DNA of 41,916 bases from positions 1-41,916 of the forward strand of contig CALJMO010000069.1 of assembly GCA_937982065.1 (NCBI GenBank). Direction: 5' to 3'. Positions within the stretch are counted from its first letter, which is position 1. The number at the start of each line of letters is the position of its first letter. The notes under the pieces are model-generated. The model did not search any database, was not told the DNA's origin, and saw only the letters and a list, made by a program, of their open reading frames with translations. Both the position numbers and the translations under genes were made by a program. This DNA is from an uncultured Collinsella sp. (GTDB lineage: Bacteria > Actinomycetota > Coriobacteriia > Coriobacteriales > Coriobacteriaceae). This document shows positions 1 to 8,146 of the stretch, in pieces.

Positions 1-101
1 ATTGACCTTTTGGTCATGCCGCCGAAGTTGAAAGGCAGATTGCCGCTCTGGCGGGTTTGCAGCGTCGACTGGTTACGCGGTTTGGTAAAACCGCGTAACC
101 C
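1..101. repeat. Structured intergenic element, copy 1 (truncated by window edge)
   Basis: This copy aligns with a second one at about 3219-3315. Shared blocks are the mini-hairpin TGACC-loop-GGTCA followed by TGCC, the block CAGATTGCCGCT, the block GTTTGCAGCGTCG, and a 13-bp hairpin starting GGTTACG at 71-100. The hairpin stems differ between copies but stay fully paired (CGCGG here, GGCG in the other), so the pairing and not the sequence is kept. The stop codon of the minus-strand SDR gene lies immediately beside the hairpin. The left half of the element lies outside the window. It could be an RNA 3' structure read from the minus strand or a small mobile repeat. Confidence 0.7.
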
Positions 102-902
102 CTAAGGCCGCTGGCCCATACCACCCTCGAGGGTGACGGTCTCGCCGTTCATGTACTTAAAGTCGGGGCCGCAAAGCTGAACGACCACGCGGCCGATCTC
201 CTTCTCGACATCGCCGTAATGGCCCGCCGGCGGCATGTGAACGTTGGCCTTGAACGCCTCGGGATAGGCGTCCTGGAAGTTCTCGAGCGCAGCAGTCCAG
301 GCAAGCGGGCACACGATGTTGACGTTGATGCCGTCCTTGCCCCACTCGTTGGCGGCAACGCGAGTCAAGCCGCGGATGCCCTCCTTGGCGGCAGCATAGC
401 TGCACTGGCCATAGTTGCCAAACAGACCGGCGCCCGAAGCAAAGTTGACCACGGAACCCTTGGTCTCCTTCAGGTGCGGATAGGCCTTCTGCATGTACAG
501 GTAGGTGGCATACAGACCAGAGTAAATGGCCAGATTAAACTGGTCCATAGTGTGGTCGGCGATGGTCACACCCGAGGCGCTGGCCTGAGCGTTGTTGACG
601 ACGGCGTCGATGCGGCCGAACTCCTCAATCGCCTTGTCGATAACGTTCTGCACGACGGCCTCGTTGTCCTGACCAGCCGAGACATCGGCCTGAACAGGCA
701 GAACTTTGACGCCGTACTCAGCCTCGAGAGACTCCTTGGCAGCCTCGAGTTTAGCAACGTTACGACCGGTGATGACGAGGTTCGCGCCCTCCTTGGCAAA
801 AGCGATATCGATACCGTAGCCGATGGAGCCAGCAGAGCCGTCCTTAAGCGTGGCCTTGCCGCCGCCGGTGACGATCACGGTCTTACCAGTGAAAAGTCCC
901 AT
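102..902 (-). CDS. Short-chain dehydrogenase/reductase (SDR) family oxidoreductase
   Basis: 266-residue classical-type SDR, a soluble NAD(P)-dependent oxidoreductase. The N-terminal Rossmann segment begins VIVTGGG, but the glycine-rich loop carries a short insertion before SIGYGI, so it does not read as the standard TGxxxGxG. An NNA motif (NNAQ rather than NNAG), the catalytic serine in VNFASGAG and the YAAAK Tyr/Lys pair are all present, and the C-terminus ends with GGMGQRP. I chose the ATG at 902 because AAAGGAC sits just upstream on the minus strand and because the extra residues of a longer reading frame are not SDR-like. A good promoter lies at 1029-1059. The substrate cannot be told from sequence. 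Steroid/bile-acid dehydrogenases of gut actinobacteria belong to this superfamily, but nothing here identifies this protein as one. Confidence 0.9.
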   Translation of the reverse strand: MGLFTGKTVIVTGGGKATLKDGSAGSIGYGIDIAFAKEGANLVITGRNVAKLEAAKESLEAEYGVKVLPVQADVSAGQDNEAVVQNVIDKAIEEFGRIDAVVNNAQASASGVTIADHTMDQFNLAIYSGLYATYLYMQKAYPHLKETKGSVVNFASGAGLFGNYGQCSYAAAKEGIRGLTRVAANEWGKDGINVNIVCPLAWTAALENFQDAYPEAFKANVHMPPAGHYGDVEKEIGRVVVQLCGPDFKYMNGETVTLEGGMGQRP

Positions 903-1028
903 ACGAAGTCCTTTCAAAATCGCGACGGGCACGCCCGCCGACTGCGCGCATCCAAAATAAACGCGCCAAAAGCTGAAATGCAACTTTAGCTTCTTCAAGT
1001 GAAAAGAAAAGGCCTCGGCAGGCGAACG

Positions 1029-1059
1029 GCATAACGTCTTTCGGCGAAGGGATTGTCAA
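1029..1059 (-). promoter_or_regulatory. Sigma-70-type promoter for the SDR gene
   Basis: On the minus strand a perfect -35 TTGACA (1054-1059) is followed after 19 bp by TTATGC (1029-1034). It lies about 120 bp upstream of the SDR start, leaving a leader that has a pyrimidine-rich stretch but no structure I recognise. Confidence 0.5.
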
Positions 1060-1198
1060 GTACAAACTGGATAAAGCGGCCGAGTTTTTGCTATCGACGC
1101 GAGCCATCGAACACGTTTTGAAACTTTGCTGCGGCGCGCGGGATGTCGGCGCGAGACTTTATCATAGGGTGACAAACAACGATGAGGAGCACATGCCT

Positions 1199-2980
1199 AT
1201 GACAGACGAGCTGGACCCCCAGACTCAACAGCATATTGATGATTCCGCAGACACCATTGACGACTGCGATACTTTTACCAGCAGCGATGGCAGCATTGAT
1301 GCCGCCGTCGAGGAGGCTCCTGCCGCCGCAGGCGAGGCCGCAGACGCTAATGTCGCCGCAGAGCAAGACAAAGAAGAGCAGCTAGAGCAGCCGGACCCGA
1401 GCGATACTGAGCCCAAGGCTGAGAGCGCTCCGCAAGTAGCGGGCCCCATCGAGGTGTCTTCGGAAGAAGAGCTCGACGCCGTCATGGACTCCATGATGGA
1501 TGCCGTCAAAGCGATGAAGGACGCCGTCGCCGATGCCGATGTCGACGCCGAGGAAGAGGAAGCCGCCGAGGCTGCCTCGACGTTTGTGCCCGGCGAGACC
1601 CCGGTTGCCGACCAGGGCAGTACCATGCCCTCGTTCCTACAACTCGAGCACCCCACGATCGGCGCGGACGCGGTCGACCCGCACGCAGCGGGCTTTTCCG
1701 TGATCGAAGGCGGCACCGGCAATATCGCCGCGCCGCAGACTGCCGATACGAATGCCGCCGAAGCCGCGCACCCGACCACCTCGCATGCCCCCGCCACGAG
1801 CCGCGACCTGGGGAGCGCCGTCTCAAACACCGCTAACGCCGTGGGCACTTTTATCGCCCAGGGCGCGTCGGCCATGCGCGAGATGAACGCCGCCAAGAAG
1901 GCACTCGCCGATGCCCGCGCCCATTTAGCCGAGCTTGAGCAGCGCATCGCCGACCAGGCAGAGGAGCTCGAGACGCGCCAGGACATCGCAGGCCGCTACG
2001 ATCAGATCATCGCCGATCAACGCCAGGCGATTGCCGCGGCACAGAAGACCGCTGCGGCAGCTGAAATTAACCGTGATGCCCATGCCGCCAAAGCGACGGA
2101 GCTCAAGGGCCAACTCGAGCAAATGAAGGCAGAGGACGATGCGACCGAGCTCCGCCTGAAGGCTGCACTCGACGCCGTGGAAGCCCGCGAGGCGAGCTCG
2201 CGCGAGACCGGCAACCGCCTCGTTCGTCGCCTTGAGGATTCCAAGCGCATCCGCGACAAAGTGAAGGCCGAGCGCGATGCCGGTATCGCCGCCGCACGAC
2301 AAACTGCCGATGCTACGCGCGCGCAGCTCGAGACCTTGCGTCGCGAGTATGCCGAGCTGCAGCGCAACCCTTCGGCAAATCCCGCCAATTACACCGTGCG
2401 CACCAGCGAGTTGTCTATGCAAATCTCCGACGCTGCCGACGCCCTCCGCAAGGCCGAGGAAGACATTCCGCGCGTGACCGCCGATCTTGAGCATTCACTT
2501 GCCGCCGCCGAGCAGGCCGTCGAGCAGGCACAGGCCCCCATCGCCGACGCTAAACGCGCGCACCAGGCCGTAACGGCTGAGGCAGATGCCGCGCGCGACG
2601 AGCTGCAGTCCGCAAAAACTTCCGCCGCGACGCGCCAGCGCGAGCTGCGCGAAAAGATCGCCACGCAGGACAAGGCACGCCGCGAGCAAGAGCAGGCCAT
2701 CGCCAACGCCCAAGCGGACGCCGCACATGCGCAGTCGATTATCGAGCAGGCGACCGAGGTGCACGACCATCCCGAGATCACCGAATCGCTCGCCGGGTCC
2801 TTGGCACGCGACAAGGCCGAGCATACCGAGACCGAGCGCGAAGTTGCCCAACTCGAGGCCGCCGAAGACGACGTGCGCAAGCGAACCCGCGACTCACGCA
2901 TCAAATTCACCGGAGCCATCGCCTGCATCATCGCCGTGATTCTGGTGATCATCCTGATCTGGCTGTTCGCGAGCAAGTAA
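1199..2980 (+). CDS. Tail-anchored coiled-coil protein of unknown function
   Basis: About 593 residues. The first ~180 are very acidic and Ala/Glu/Asp rich. From roughly residue 220 to 565 the sequence is an almost unbroken Ala/Glu/Arg/Gln-rich coiled coil. The last ~25 residues form one hydrophobic helix (FTGAIACIIAVILVIILIWL) ending in FASK, so the protein is probably anchored by its C-terminus with the coiled coil in the cytoplasm. There is no signal peptide. GAGGAG at 1184-1189 supports either the ATG at 1193 or the one at 1199; the latter has the better spacing and is used here. I do not recognise a family. The low-complexity composition makes homology claims unsafe. A role in spacing or scaffolding at the membrane is only a guess. 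A large hairpin follows the stop codon. Confidence 0.8.
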   Translation: MTDELDPQTQQHIDDSADTIDDCDTFTSSDGSIDAAVEEAPAAAGEAADANVAAEQDKEEQLEQPDPSDTEPKAESAPQVAGPIEVSSEEELDAVMDSMMDAVKAMKDAVADADVDAEEEEAAEAASTFVPGETPVADQGSTMPSFLQLEHPTIGADAVDPHAAGFSVIEGGTGNIAAPQTADTNAAEAAHPTTSHAPATSRDLGSAVSNTANAVGTFIAQGASAMREMNAAKKALADARAHLAELEQRIADQAEELETRQDIAGRYDQIIADQRQAIAAAQKTAAAAEINRDAHAAKATELKGQLEQMKAEDDATELRLKAALDAVEAREASSRETGNRLVRRLEDSKRIRDKVKAERDAGIAAARQTADATRAQLETLRREYAELQRNPSANPANYTVRTSELSMQISDAADALRKAEEDIPRVTADLEHSLAAAEQAVEQAQAPIADAKRAHQAVTAEADAARDELQSAKTSAATRQRELREKIATQDKARREQEQAIANAQADAAHAQSIIEQATEVHDHPEITESLAGSLARDKAEHTETEREVAQLEAAEDDVRKRTRDSRIKFTGAIACIIAVILVIILIWLFASK

Positions 2981-3005
2981 ACCCGCTGCCAAAAACACCC
3001 AACGC

Positions 3006-3072
3006 AGTTGCGGTGAGATAGTTCCTGTTTAGCCCTAAAAAAGGCCAATTCAAGAACTATCTCACCGCAACT
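3006..3072. repeat. Large intergenic hairpin with 22-bp arms
   Basis: Arms 3006-3027 and 3051-3072 pair over 22 bp with a single G-T wobble. The arm starts AGTTGCGGTGAGATAG. The 23-nt loop contains a run of A. It begins 25 bp after the stop of the coiled-coil gene and could end its transcription. The sequence after the stem (TATTTAG) is only weakly U-rich, so a REP-like palindrome is equally possible. Confidence 0.75.
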
Positions 3073-3087
3073 TATTTAGATCGGCGC

Positions 3088-3140
3088 AAGGACTGTCCCC
3101 AAGTGCCGGCACAAAAGGAACGTCCCCAGGTGCCGAGTAA
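3088..3140. repeat. Two imperfect 26-bp direct repeats
   Basis: Units 3088-3113 and 3115-3140 both read AAGGA-N-(T/C)GTCCCCA-(A/G)-GTGCCG. They lie in the 334-bp gap between the coiled-coil gene and queA. The repeated block holds GTCCCC and GTGCCG, a composition resembling REP-type repeats; that likeness is only an impression from memory. Confidence 0.6.
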
Positions 3141-3174
3141 ACCACGGCAACGCCGATGTTTTGGCGCGGACAGC

Positions 3175-3314
3175 GAAAACGCCCCTAAGCGAGCAAGGTG
3201 ACGTGAAAGAGGAGGGCATTGACCTTCTGGTCATGCCCGACGATCGAACGTCAGATTGCCGCTTAGGGGCGTTTGCAGCGTCGGCCGGTTACGGCGTTTG
3301 GAAAACGCCGTAAC
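3175..3314. repeat. Structured intergenic element, copy 2 (complete)
   Basis: Full copy of the element at 1-101. A 15-bp long-range stem joins 3177-3191 to 3260-3274. It continues inward through GCAA/TTGC and TGACGT/ACGTCA. Its apex is a hairpin GGGCA-T-TGACC-TTCT-GGTCA-TGCCC near 3214-3238. A separate 13-bp hairpin (GGTTACGGCGTTT and its complement) occupies about 3287-3315 and touches the queA stop codon. Read on the minus strand, the long stem ends in GGGGCGTTTTC, which resembles an intrinsic terminator. Confidence 0.75.
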
Positions 3315-4532
3315 CTACTGAATGAGCATTGCGTCACCAAAGCTGAAGAAGCGGTAGCGCTCCTCGATGGCGGCGGCGTAGGCATCCATGATCTGGTCGC
3401 GGGAGGCAAGCGCGCTTACGAGCATCATGAGCGTGGAGCGCGGCACGTGGAAGTTCGTGATCAGCGCGTCGACCACGTGATAGGTCGAGCCAGGCATGAG
3501 GTAGAGCTGCGTCGTCGCGTTCTCGCGCACCACGATGTCACCGCGGCCGAGCGTGTCGGCGCCGTCCTCACGGCCCTCAAAATAGCGCGCCGTCACAGCC
3601 GGATCGGACACCGGCGCGTCCGCGTCAAACGCGCTCTCGAGCGAGCGCACCGCCGTGGTACCGACGGCGATCACGCGATGCCCCTCGGCCTTAGCCTTAT
3701 GCACGGCGTCGACCACCTCCTGCGATACGTGGTAGCGCTCGGTGTGCATGACGTGCTGCGTAGGGTCGTCCTCCTCCACCAGACGGAAAGTATCGATACC
3801 GACCTCGAGCTCGACAGCGGCAAACTTCGCGCCCTTGGCCTCGATAGCCGCCATGAGCTCGGGCGTGAAGTGCAAACCCGCCGTGGGAGCGGCAGCCGAG
3901 TGCTCCTCCTTCATGGCGTAAACGGTCTGGTACTTCTCGGGATCGCCTTCGTAATCGGTAATGTAGGGCGGCAGCGGCACGTGGCCGGCAGCATGAATAG
4001 CCTCGTCGAGCGTGCGCGGGTCGCCGGCGGCATTGCAACCGGCCGGCTCAAAGCGCACCAGACGGCCACCACGGCTATCGGTGACAAAGTCGATGACCTC
4101 GGCCGTCAGCACCACGGGAGCCCCCTCGGGCGCATGGGCGCCACCGGCGCGATACTCAATCTGGGCACCGGGCTTCAGACGCTTGCCCGGCTTGACCAGA
4201 CACTCCCAAACATGGCCCAGCGGGTCAACATCCTCGCGGCGCTTGAGCAGCAGCGTCTCGACCACGCCACCCGAGCCGGCTTTGTGACCGATCAGGCGGG
4301 CCGGCATCACGCGCGTCTTGTTGATGACGAGCACATCGCCCGGCTCGATATAGTCAATGATGTCACGGAAGATGCGGTGCTCGACGGTACCGCCGTGCTC
4401 CAGCGGCGTTCCCGCCTGGGAGCCCTTGCGATCAACCACCAGCAGGCGGCAGGAGTCACGCGGCTCGGCAGGCGCCTGGGCAATCAGTTCCTCAGGAAGG
4501 TTATAGTCAAAATCATCGGTACGCATAGACAC
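3315..4532 (-). CDS. queA: S-adenosylmethionine:tRNA ribosyltransferase-isomerase
   Basis: QueA moves the ribose of SAM onto preQ1 at the wobble base of tRNA and isomerises it to epoxyqueuosine. The protein has 405 residues, somewhat longer than the usual ~350. Family hallmarks are the N-terminus FDYNLPEELIAQAPAEPRD, the segment PARLIGHK, AAPTAGLHFTPEL in the middle, GTTAVRSLES, and the C-terminal NFHVPRSTLMMLVSAL. A GTG start at 4532 has AAGGAG eight bases upstream; an ATG two codons further in matches the family start but lies far from the ribosome site. It is downstream of queH on the same strand with a 64-bp gap, which fits a queuosine operon covering the last two steps. Confidence 0.96.
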   Translation of the reverse strand: MSMRTDDFDYNLPEELIAQAPAEPRDSCRLLVVDRKGSQAGTPLEHGGTVEHRIFRDIIDYIEPGDVLVINKTRVMPARLIGHKAGSGGVVETLLLKRREDVDPLGHVWECLVKPGKRLKPGAQIEYRAGGAHAPEGAPVVLTAEVIDFVTDSRGGRLVRFEPAGCNAAGDPRTLDEAIHAAGHVPLPPYITDYEGDPEKYQTVYAMKEEHSAAAPTAGLHFTPELMAAIEAKGAKFAAVELEVGIDTFRLVEEDDPTQHVMHTERYHVSQEVVDAVHKAKAEGHRVIAVGTTAVRSLESAFDADAPVSDPAVTARYFEGREDGADTLGRGDIVVRENATTQLYLMPGSTYHVVDALITNFHVPRSTLMMLVSALASRDQIMDAYAAAIEERYRFFSFGDAMLIQ

Positions 4533-4596
4533 GTCGGATACTCCTTATATAGCTAAAGTCCGCTCTACATCCTAGCAGGCTGACGTCCCAAATGAA

Positions 4597-5172
4597 CTAC
4601 TTTTTGGCGGCTTTGCGCTCGTCGCGGATACGGGCGCGGTCCATGGCCGCCTCGACAGCCGAGAAGCGGCAACCACAGTAGTTCTGCCGATACATGCCAA
4701 GCTCGCGCGAGCGACGCGTGGCCTCGGGATAATACGGACGAAAATCGCGAATCACCGGAGTGAGACCGCGAGCGGCAGCCAGACGCTCCAACACATCATT
4801 GCAGGTTTCGAACAGCTGATACGGCGAGACGGCGAGCGTCGTGCCCACAAACTCAAACCCGCGCTCCTGGGCCACGCGGCACGCCTCGGCCAAGCGCAAG
4901 GCATAGCACGCGCGACAGCGACGGGGTCGATCGGCACCCAGCGGTGCCACGCCGGTCTCCCAGCGCCCGCGGTCCTCCCCTGCCTCGATAAGCTCGATGC
5001 CGCCGTCGGCACACCACCGGCGCAGCTCGTCCAGGCGGCGCTGCCATTCATCGCGCGGCTGAATATTGGGGTTGGTCCAGCAGATTGTGGGTTCAAACCC
5101 CTCCTCGCGCAGCAGGCGAACCGGCTCAAGCGAGCACGGCGCACAGCAGGCGTGCAACAGCAACGGCTTCAT
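4597..5172 (-). CDS. queH: Epoxyqueuosine reductase QueH
   Basis: QueH (DUF208 family) reduces the epoxide of oQ-tRNA to queuosine, replacing the cobalamin-dependent QueG. The 191-residue protein shows the family's cysteine clusters: HACCAPCS at the start, CRACYALRL in the middle and NYCGCRFS near the end. The TTLAVSPYQ segment is also typical. I chose the ATG at 5172 because GAGGAG is six bases upstream; two further ATGs lie just ahead but overlap that site. It precedes queA, which makes the QueH substrate. The large palindrome at 5192-5267 lies 20 bp upstream, so the promoter is likely beyond or within it. Confidence 0.95.
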   Translation of the reverse strand: MKPLLLHACCAPCSLEPVRLLREEGFEPTICWTNPNIQPRDEWQRRLDELRRWCADGGIELIEAGEDRGRWETGVAPLGADRPRRCRACYALRLAEACRVAQERGFEFVGTTLAVSPYQLFETCNDVLERLAAARGLTPVIRDFRPYYPEATRRSRELGMYRQNYCGCRFSAVEAAMDRARIRDERKAAKK

Positions 5173-5191
5173 CAACATCTCCTCTCCCACA

Positions 5192-5267
5192 ATGATTTTT
5201 CTGGGACGGGGATTAAAAAATCATTGCGTACCTAATGATTTTTAAATCCCCGTCCCAGAAAAATCAT
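5192..5267. repeat. Nested palindrome with GGGACGGGG core
   Basis: Arms 5192-5225 and 5234-5267 are inverted copies, identical at 33 of 34 positions, around an 8-nt loop. Each arm is itself flanked by inverted copies of AATGATTTTT around the core CTGGGACGGGG. The unit therefore holds four alternating copies of the 10-mer. It lies between the divergently placed 5' end of queH and the 3' end of the DUF3267 gene. Confidence 0.85.
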
Positions 5268-5277
5268 CCCAAAAAGA

Positions 5278-5847
5278 CTACCTTGCGAAAAAGCGCACGC
5301 CAAAGGACGTGTCCTCGCAGGCGACAATGCGGCGGTCGCGCAGAATGGTCCGCACGTAATACCAGTCGCCCACACAGCCCGACAAGTGCAAACCAGCCGC
5401 CAGGTAGCACAGCAGCGGATAGCCCGAGAACGCAAGCCCCAGGGCAAACGCCGCCGTCACAACAACCGTCGGCGCTAGGCAAATGACCATGTACCGCCGG
5501 CGCGAATACACCACGCCCTCGGCGCAGGCGTAAATCATGCAGGTTTCGAGATTTGCCCCAAAGGTCACCCGAGCACCGGCGGGCGCAAACAGCTTAAAGA
5601 ACACCGCATGCACCAGCTCGTGCACGGCAAATGACGCCGCCGAAACCGCAGTCAAACCGACTATCCAGCCCAAAACGGCCGTCCAACCGCCCGCGTCAGC
5701 CGCATCCAAGTCCGCGGGCCCACCCAGCAGCATAAACACCGGCACCAGGCACACGGCAAATGCGCCGAGCACGACCATCCCCCACACAAAGCAGGCGTGC
5801 AGAAAATCCTCGTCCTCAAACGCATGTATGTTGGAAATCTCATTCAT
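5278..5847 (-). CDS. DUF3267 family membrane protein with HExxH motif
   Basis: 189-residue protein with about four to five hydrophobic helices. HELVHAVFFKLF near residue 77 supplies the HExxH zinc-site pattern on a membrane helix, and GANLETCMIYAC plus APTVVV follow, as expected for the DUF3267 group of putative metalloprotease-like membrane proteins. Whether it is an active protease is unknown. The ATG at 5847 has no convincing ribosome-binding site. A TATCCT hexamer lies eight bases upstream, so the mRNA may be leaderless. It ends 11 bp before the palindrome at 5192-5267. Confidence 0.75.
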   Translation of the reverse strand: MNEISNIHAFEDEDFLHACFVWGMVVLGAFAVCLVPVFMLLGGPADLDAADAGGWTAVLGWIVGLTAVSAASFAVHELVHAVFFKLFAPAGARVTFGANLETCMIYACAEGVVYSRRRYMVICLAPTVVVTAAFALGLAFSGYPLLCYLAAGLHLSGCVGDWYYVRTILRDRRIVACEDTSFGVRFFAR

Positions 5848-5979
5848 AGCATCTTAGGATAGCGCCCCTGCCACGTACCCGTCCGCATGTGCGATAATGT
5901 CGAACGATATGCACGAATTGACCACCGCGTCGCCAGGCCTTGCGCCCGGCCGCGCCCTTACTATATGCGAAGGAGTCCC

Positions 5980-8130
5980 ATGGCATCCAAATACTCCATG
6001 AACGACCGTCCCAGCTGGCCTCGCCGCGCCATCGTTACCGCCGGCGAGCCCTACGGCAACAAGGGCCTTCACTTTGGCCACGTCGGCGGCGTCTTTGTCC
6101 CGGCCGACTTCTTCGCCCGCTTCCTGCGCGACCGCCTGGGCCGCGAGAATGTCATCTTCACCTCGGGAACCGACTGCTACGGATCGCCCATCATGGAGAG
6201 CTACCGCAAGCTCAAGGAGAACGAGGGCTACGACAAGTCCATTAGCGAGTACGTCGAGTCCAACCACTCCCGCCAGGCCGCGACCCTCAACAACTACAAC
6301 ATCAGCTGCGACATCTACGGCGGCTCGGGCCTTGAGCCGGCGGCCCAGATCCACAACGAGGTGACCGCCGAGATTATCGAGCGCCTGCACGAGCAGGGCA
6401 CCATCTCCAAGCGCTCCACGCTGCAGTTCTACGACGCCAAGGCCGGCACGTTCCTCAACGGCCGCCAGGTCATCGGCCGCTGCCCCATCCAGGGCTGCAA
6501 GTCCGAGAAGGCGTACGCCGACGAGTGCGACCTGGGTCACCAGTTTGAGCCCGAGGAGCTCATCGCGCCCAAGAGCCAGCTCACCGGCGAGGTGCCCGAG
6601 CTGCGCCCGGTCGACAACCTCTACTTTGACCTGCCGGCCTACCTCGACTTTATGAAGACCTACACCGCCAAGCTTGCCCAAAACCCGCAGGTTCGCTCCG
6701 TGGTCTCCAAGACCATGGAGGAGTGGCTGCTGCCGGCTCAGCTCTACATTCAGAACAAATTCCGCGAGGCCTTCGACGCCGTCGAGGACCAGCTCCCCGA
6801 GCACACCGTGTTGGAGCCCGAGGGCAACAAGAGCAGCTTTACCGTCACCTTCCCCAGCTGGAAGGAGCGCGACGACGCCCACGCGGTGCTCGCCAACGGC
6901 GGCGTGCGCTTCCGCAGCGGCAAGGCGCTCGTGCCCTTCCGCATCACCGGCAACATCGACTGGGGCGTTCCGGTGCCCGAGGTCGACGGCGTGACCGACG
7001 TCACCTGCTGGTGCTGGCCCGAGAGCCTGTGGGCGCCCATCAGCTACACCCGCACCGTGCTCGCACGCGATGCCCGCGCCGCCGGCGTGACCGAGGGCGT
7101 CGCCGCCCAGGATGCCGCCCTCATGGGCGAGCCCGCCGCCGATTCCACGCAGGTCCCCGCGCCCACCTACCAGCACAGCTCGCTCGACTGGCGCGACTGG
7201 TGGTGCTCTGACGACGCTCAGATCTACCAGTTCATCGGCCAGGACAACATCTACTTCTACTGCATCGCGCAGACCGCCATGTGGGAGGCTCTGGGTTGGG
7301 ACCTTACGCAGAGCACCGTCAGCGCCTGCTACCACCTGCTCTACATGGGCAAAAAGGCCAGCTCGTCCTCGCAGACGCCTCCCCCGCCGGCAGACGACCT
7401 GCTCAACCACTACACCTGCGAGCAGATGCGTGCACATTGGCTGTCGCTCGGCCTGTCCGAGAAGCCGGTGAGCTTTAGCCCCAAGGCATACGACACCCGC
7501 GTGACCGGCAAGGACAAGGACGGCAACGAGGTGCGCGCCTGCGACGACAAGCGCGTCATCGATCCGGCCCTTAAGGAGAGCGCCCTTTTGACCGGTGTGT
7601 TCAACCGCCTGGCCCGCAGCTGCTTCTACGGCGTCGCCGTCAAAGAGGGCGACGAGAGCCCCTATCGCAACGGCTGCATCCCCGCTGGTGCCGCCTCCGC
7701 CGCCGTGGTCGAGGCTGCCGAGCAGGCAGTTCTCGCCTTTGAGCAGGCCATGTACAAGTTCGAGACGCACCGTGCGCTCGCCGTGTGCGACGACTACCTG
7801 CGTGCCGCCAACAAGCGCTGGAGCGATGCCTCCAAGGCCGCCAACAAGCTCGAGGGCGAGCCAGCCAACGCCGCCATGAAGCAGGCCCTGGTCGACGCCT
7901 TTACCGAACTGCGCGTGGCGACCGTCCTGATGCACGGCATCGTTCCGGCCGGCTGCGAGCTCATCTGCGAGTACTTCGACGTCGATCCGGTCGCCTTCTT
8001 TAGCTGGGATAACATCTTTGCCTCCACGGACGAGTTTGTGGAAAGCCTGGGCGAGAAGCCTGGCGAGCACCGCGTGAAGCCGCTGCCCCCGCGCTTCGAC
8101 TTCTTCAGCAAGCACGAGAGCCAGTACTAA
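5980..8130 (+). CDS. Divergent methionyl-tRNA synthetase-like class I tRNA ligase
   Basis: 716-residue class I aminoacyl-tRNA synthetase of the MetRS type. AGEPYGNKGLHFGHVGG near residue 20 holds the HIGH signature as HFGH. TSGTDCYGSP follows, and a zinc-knuckle-like CPIQGC with a later single Cys lies in the insertion domain. ITGNIDWGVPVPE and the FIGQDNIYFY stretch are typical of MetRS/LeuRS catalytic cores. The expected KMSKS loop reads MGKKASSSSQTPP, so only the first Lys and some Ser remain. The start at 5980 has AAGGAG upstream. The altered KMSKS leaves open whether this is the cell's main MetRS or a specialised paralogue. TACTAT at about 5959 could be the -10 box. Confidence 0.85.
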   Translation: MASKYSMNDRPSWPRRAIVTAGEPYGNKGLHFGHVGGVFVPADFFARFLRDRLGRENVIFTSGTDCYGSPIMESYRKLKENEGYDKSISEYVESNHSRQAATLNNYNISCDIYGGSGLEPAAQIHNEVTAEIIERLHEQGTISKRSTLQFYDAKAGTFLNGRQVIGRCPIQGCKSEKAYADECDLGHQFEPEELIAPKSQLTGEVPELRPVDNLYFDLPAYLDFMKTYTAKLAQNPQVRSVVSKTMEEWLLPAQLYIQNKFREAFDAVEDQLPEHTVLEPEGNKSSFTVTFPSWKERDDAHAVLANGGVRFRSGKALVPFRITGNIDWGVPVPEVDGVTDVTCWCWPESLWAPISYTRTVLARDARAAGVTEGVAAQDAALMGEPAADSTQVPAPTYQHSSLDWRDWWCSDDAQIYQFIGQDNIYFYCIAQTAMWEALGWDLTQSTVSACYHLLYMGKKASSSSQTPPPPADDLLNHYTCEQMRAHWLSLGLSEKPVSFSPKAYDTRVTGKDKDGNEVRACDDKRVIDPALKESALLTGVFNRLARSCFYGVAVKEGDESPYRNGCIPAGAASAAVVEAAEQAVLAFEQAMYKFETHRALAVCDDYLRAANKRWSDASKAANKLEGEPANAAMKQALVDAFTELRVATVLMHGIVPAGCELICEYFDVDPVAFFSWDNIFASTDEFVESLGEKPGEHRVKPLPPRFDFFSKHESQY

Positions 8131-8146
8131 GCCAACACCAAGGCAG

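Noticed and set aside
102..902. Assigning the SDR as a bile-acid hydroxysteroid dehydrogenase
   Set aside because: The family is broad and no substrate-specific motif is recognisable, so only the SDR level is supported.
3088..3140. Start of a CRISPR array
   Set aside because: Only two imperfect units, no spacers of even length, no cas genes.
5848..5979. T-box or other riboswitch ahead of the MetRS-like gene
   Set aside because: The gap is short and lacks the T-box sequence and an antiterminator hairpin.
5854..8115. A 750-codon open frame antiparallel to the MetRS-like gene
   Set aside because: It follows from the high GC and codon bias of the real gene; its translation is Val/Gly/Ala/Leu-rich with no domain and it lacks a ribosome-binding site.
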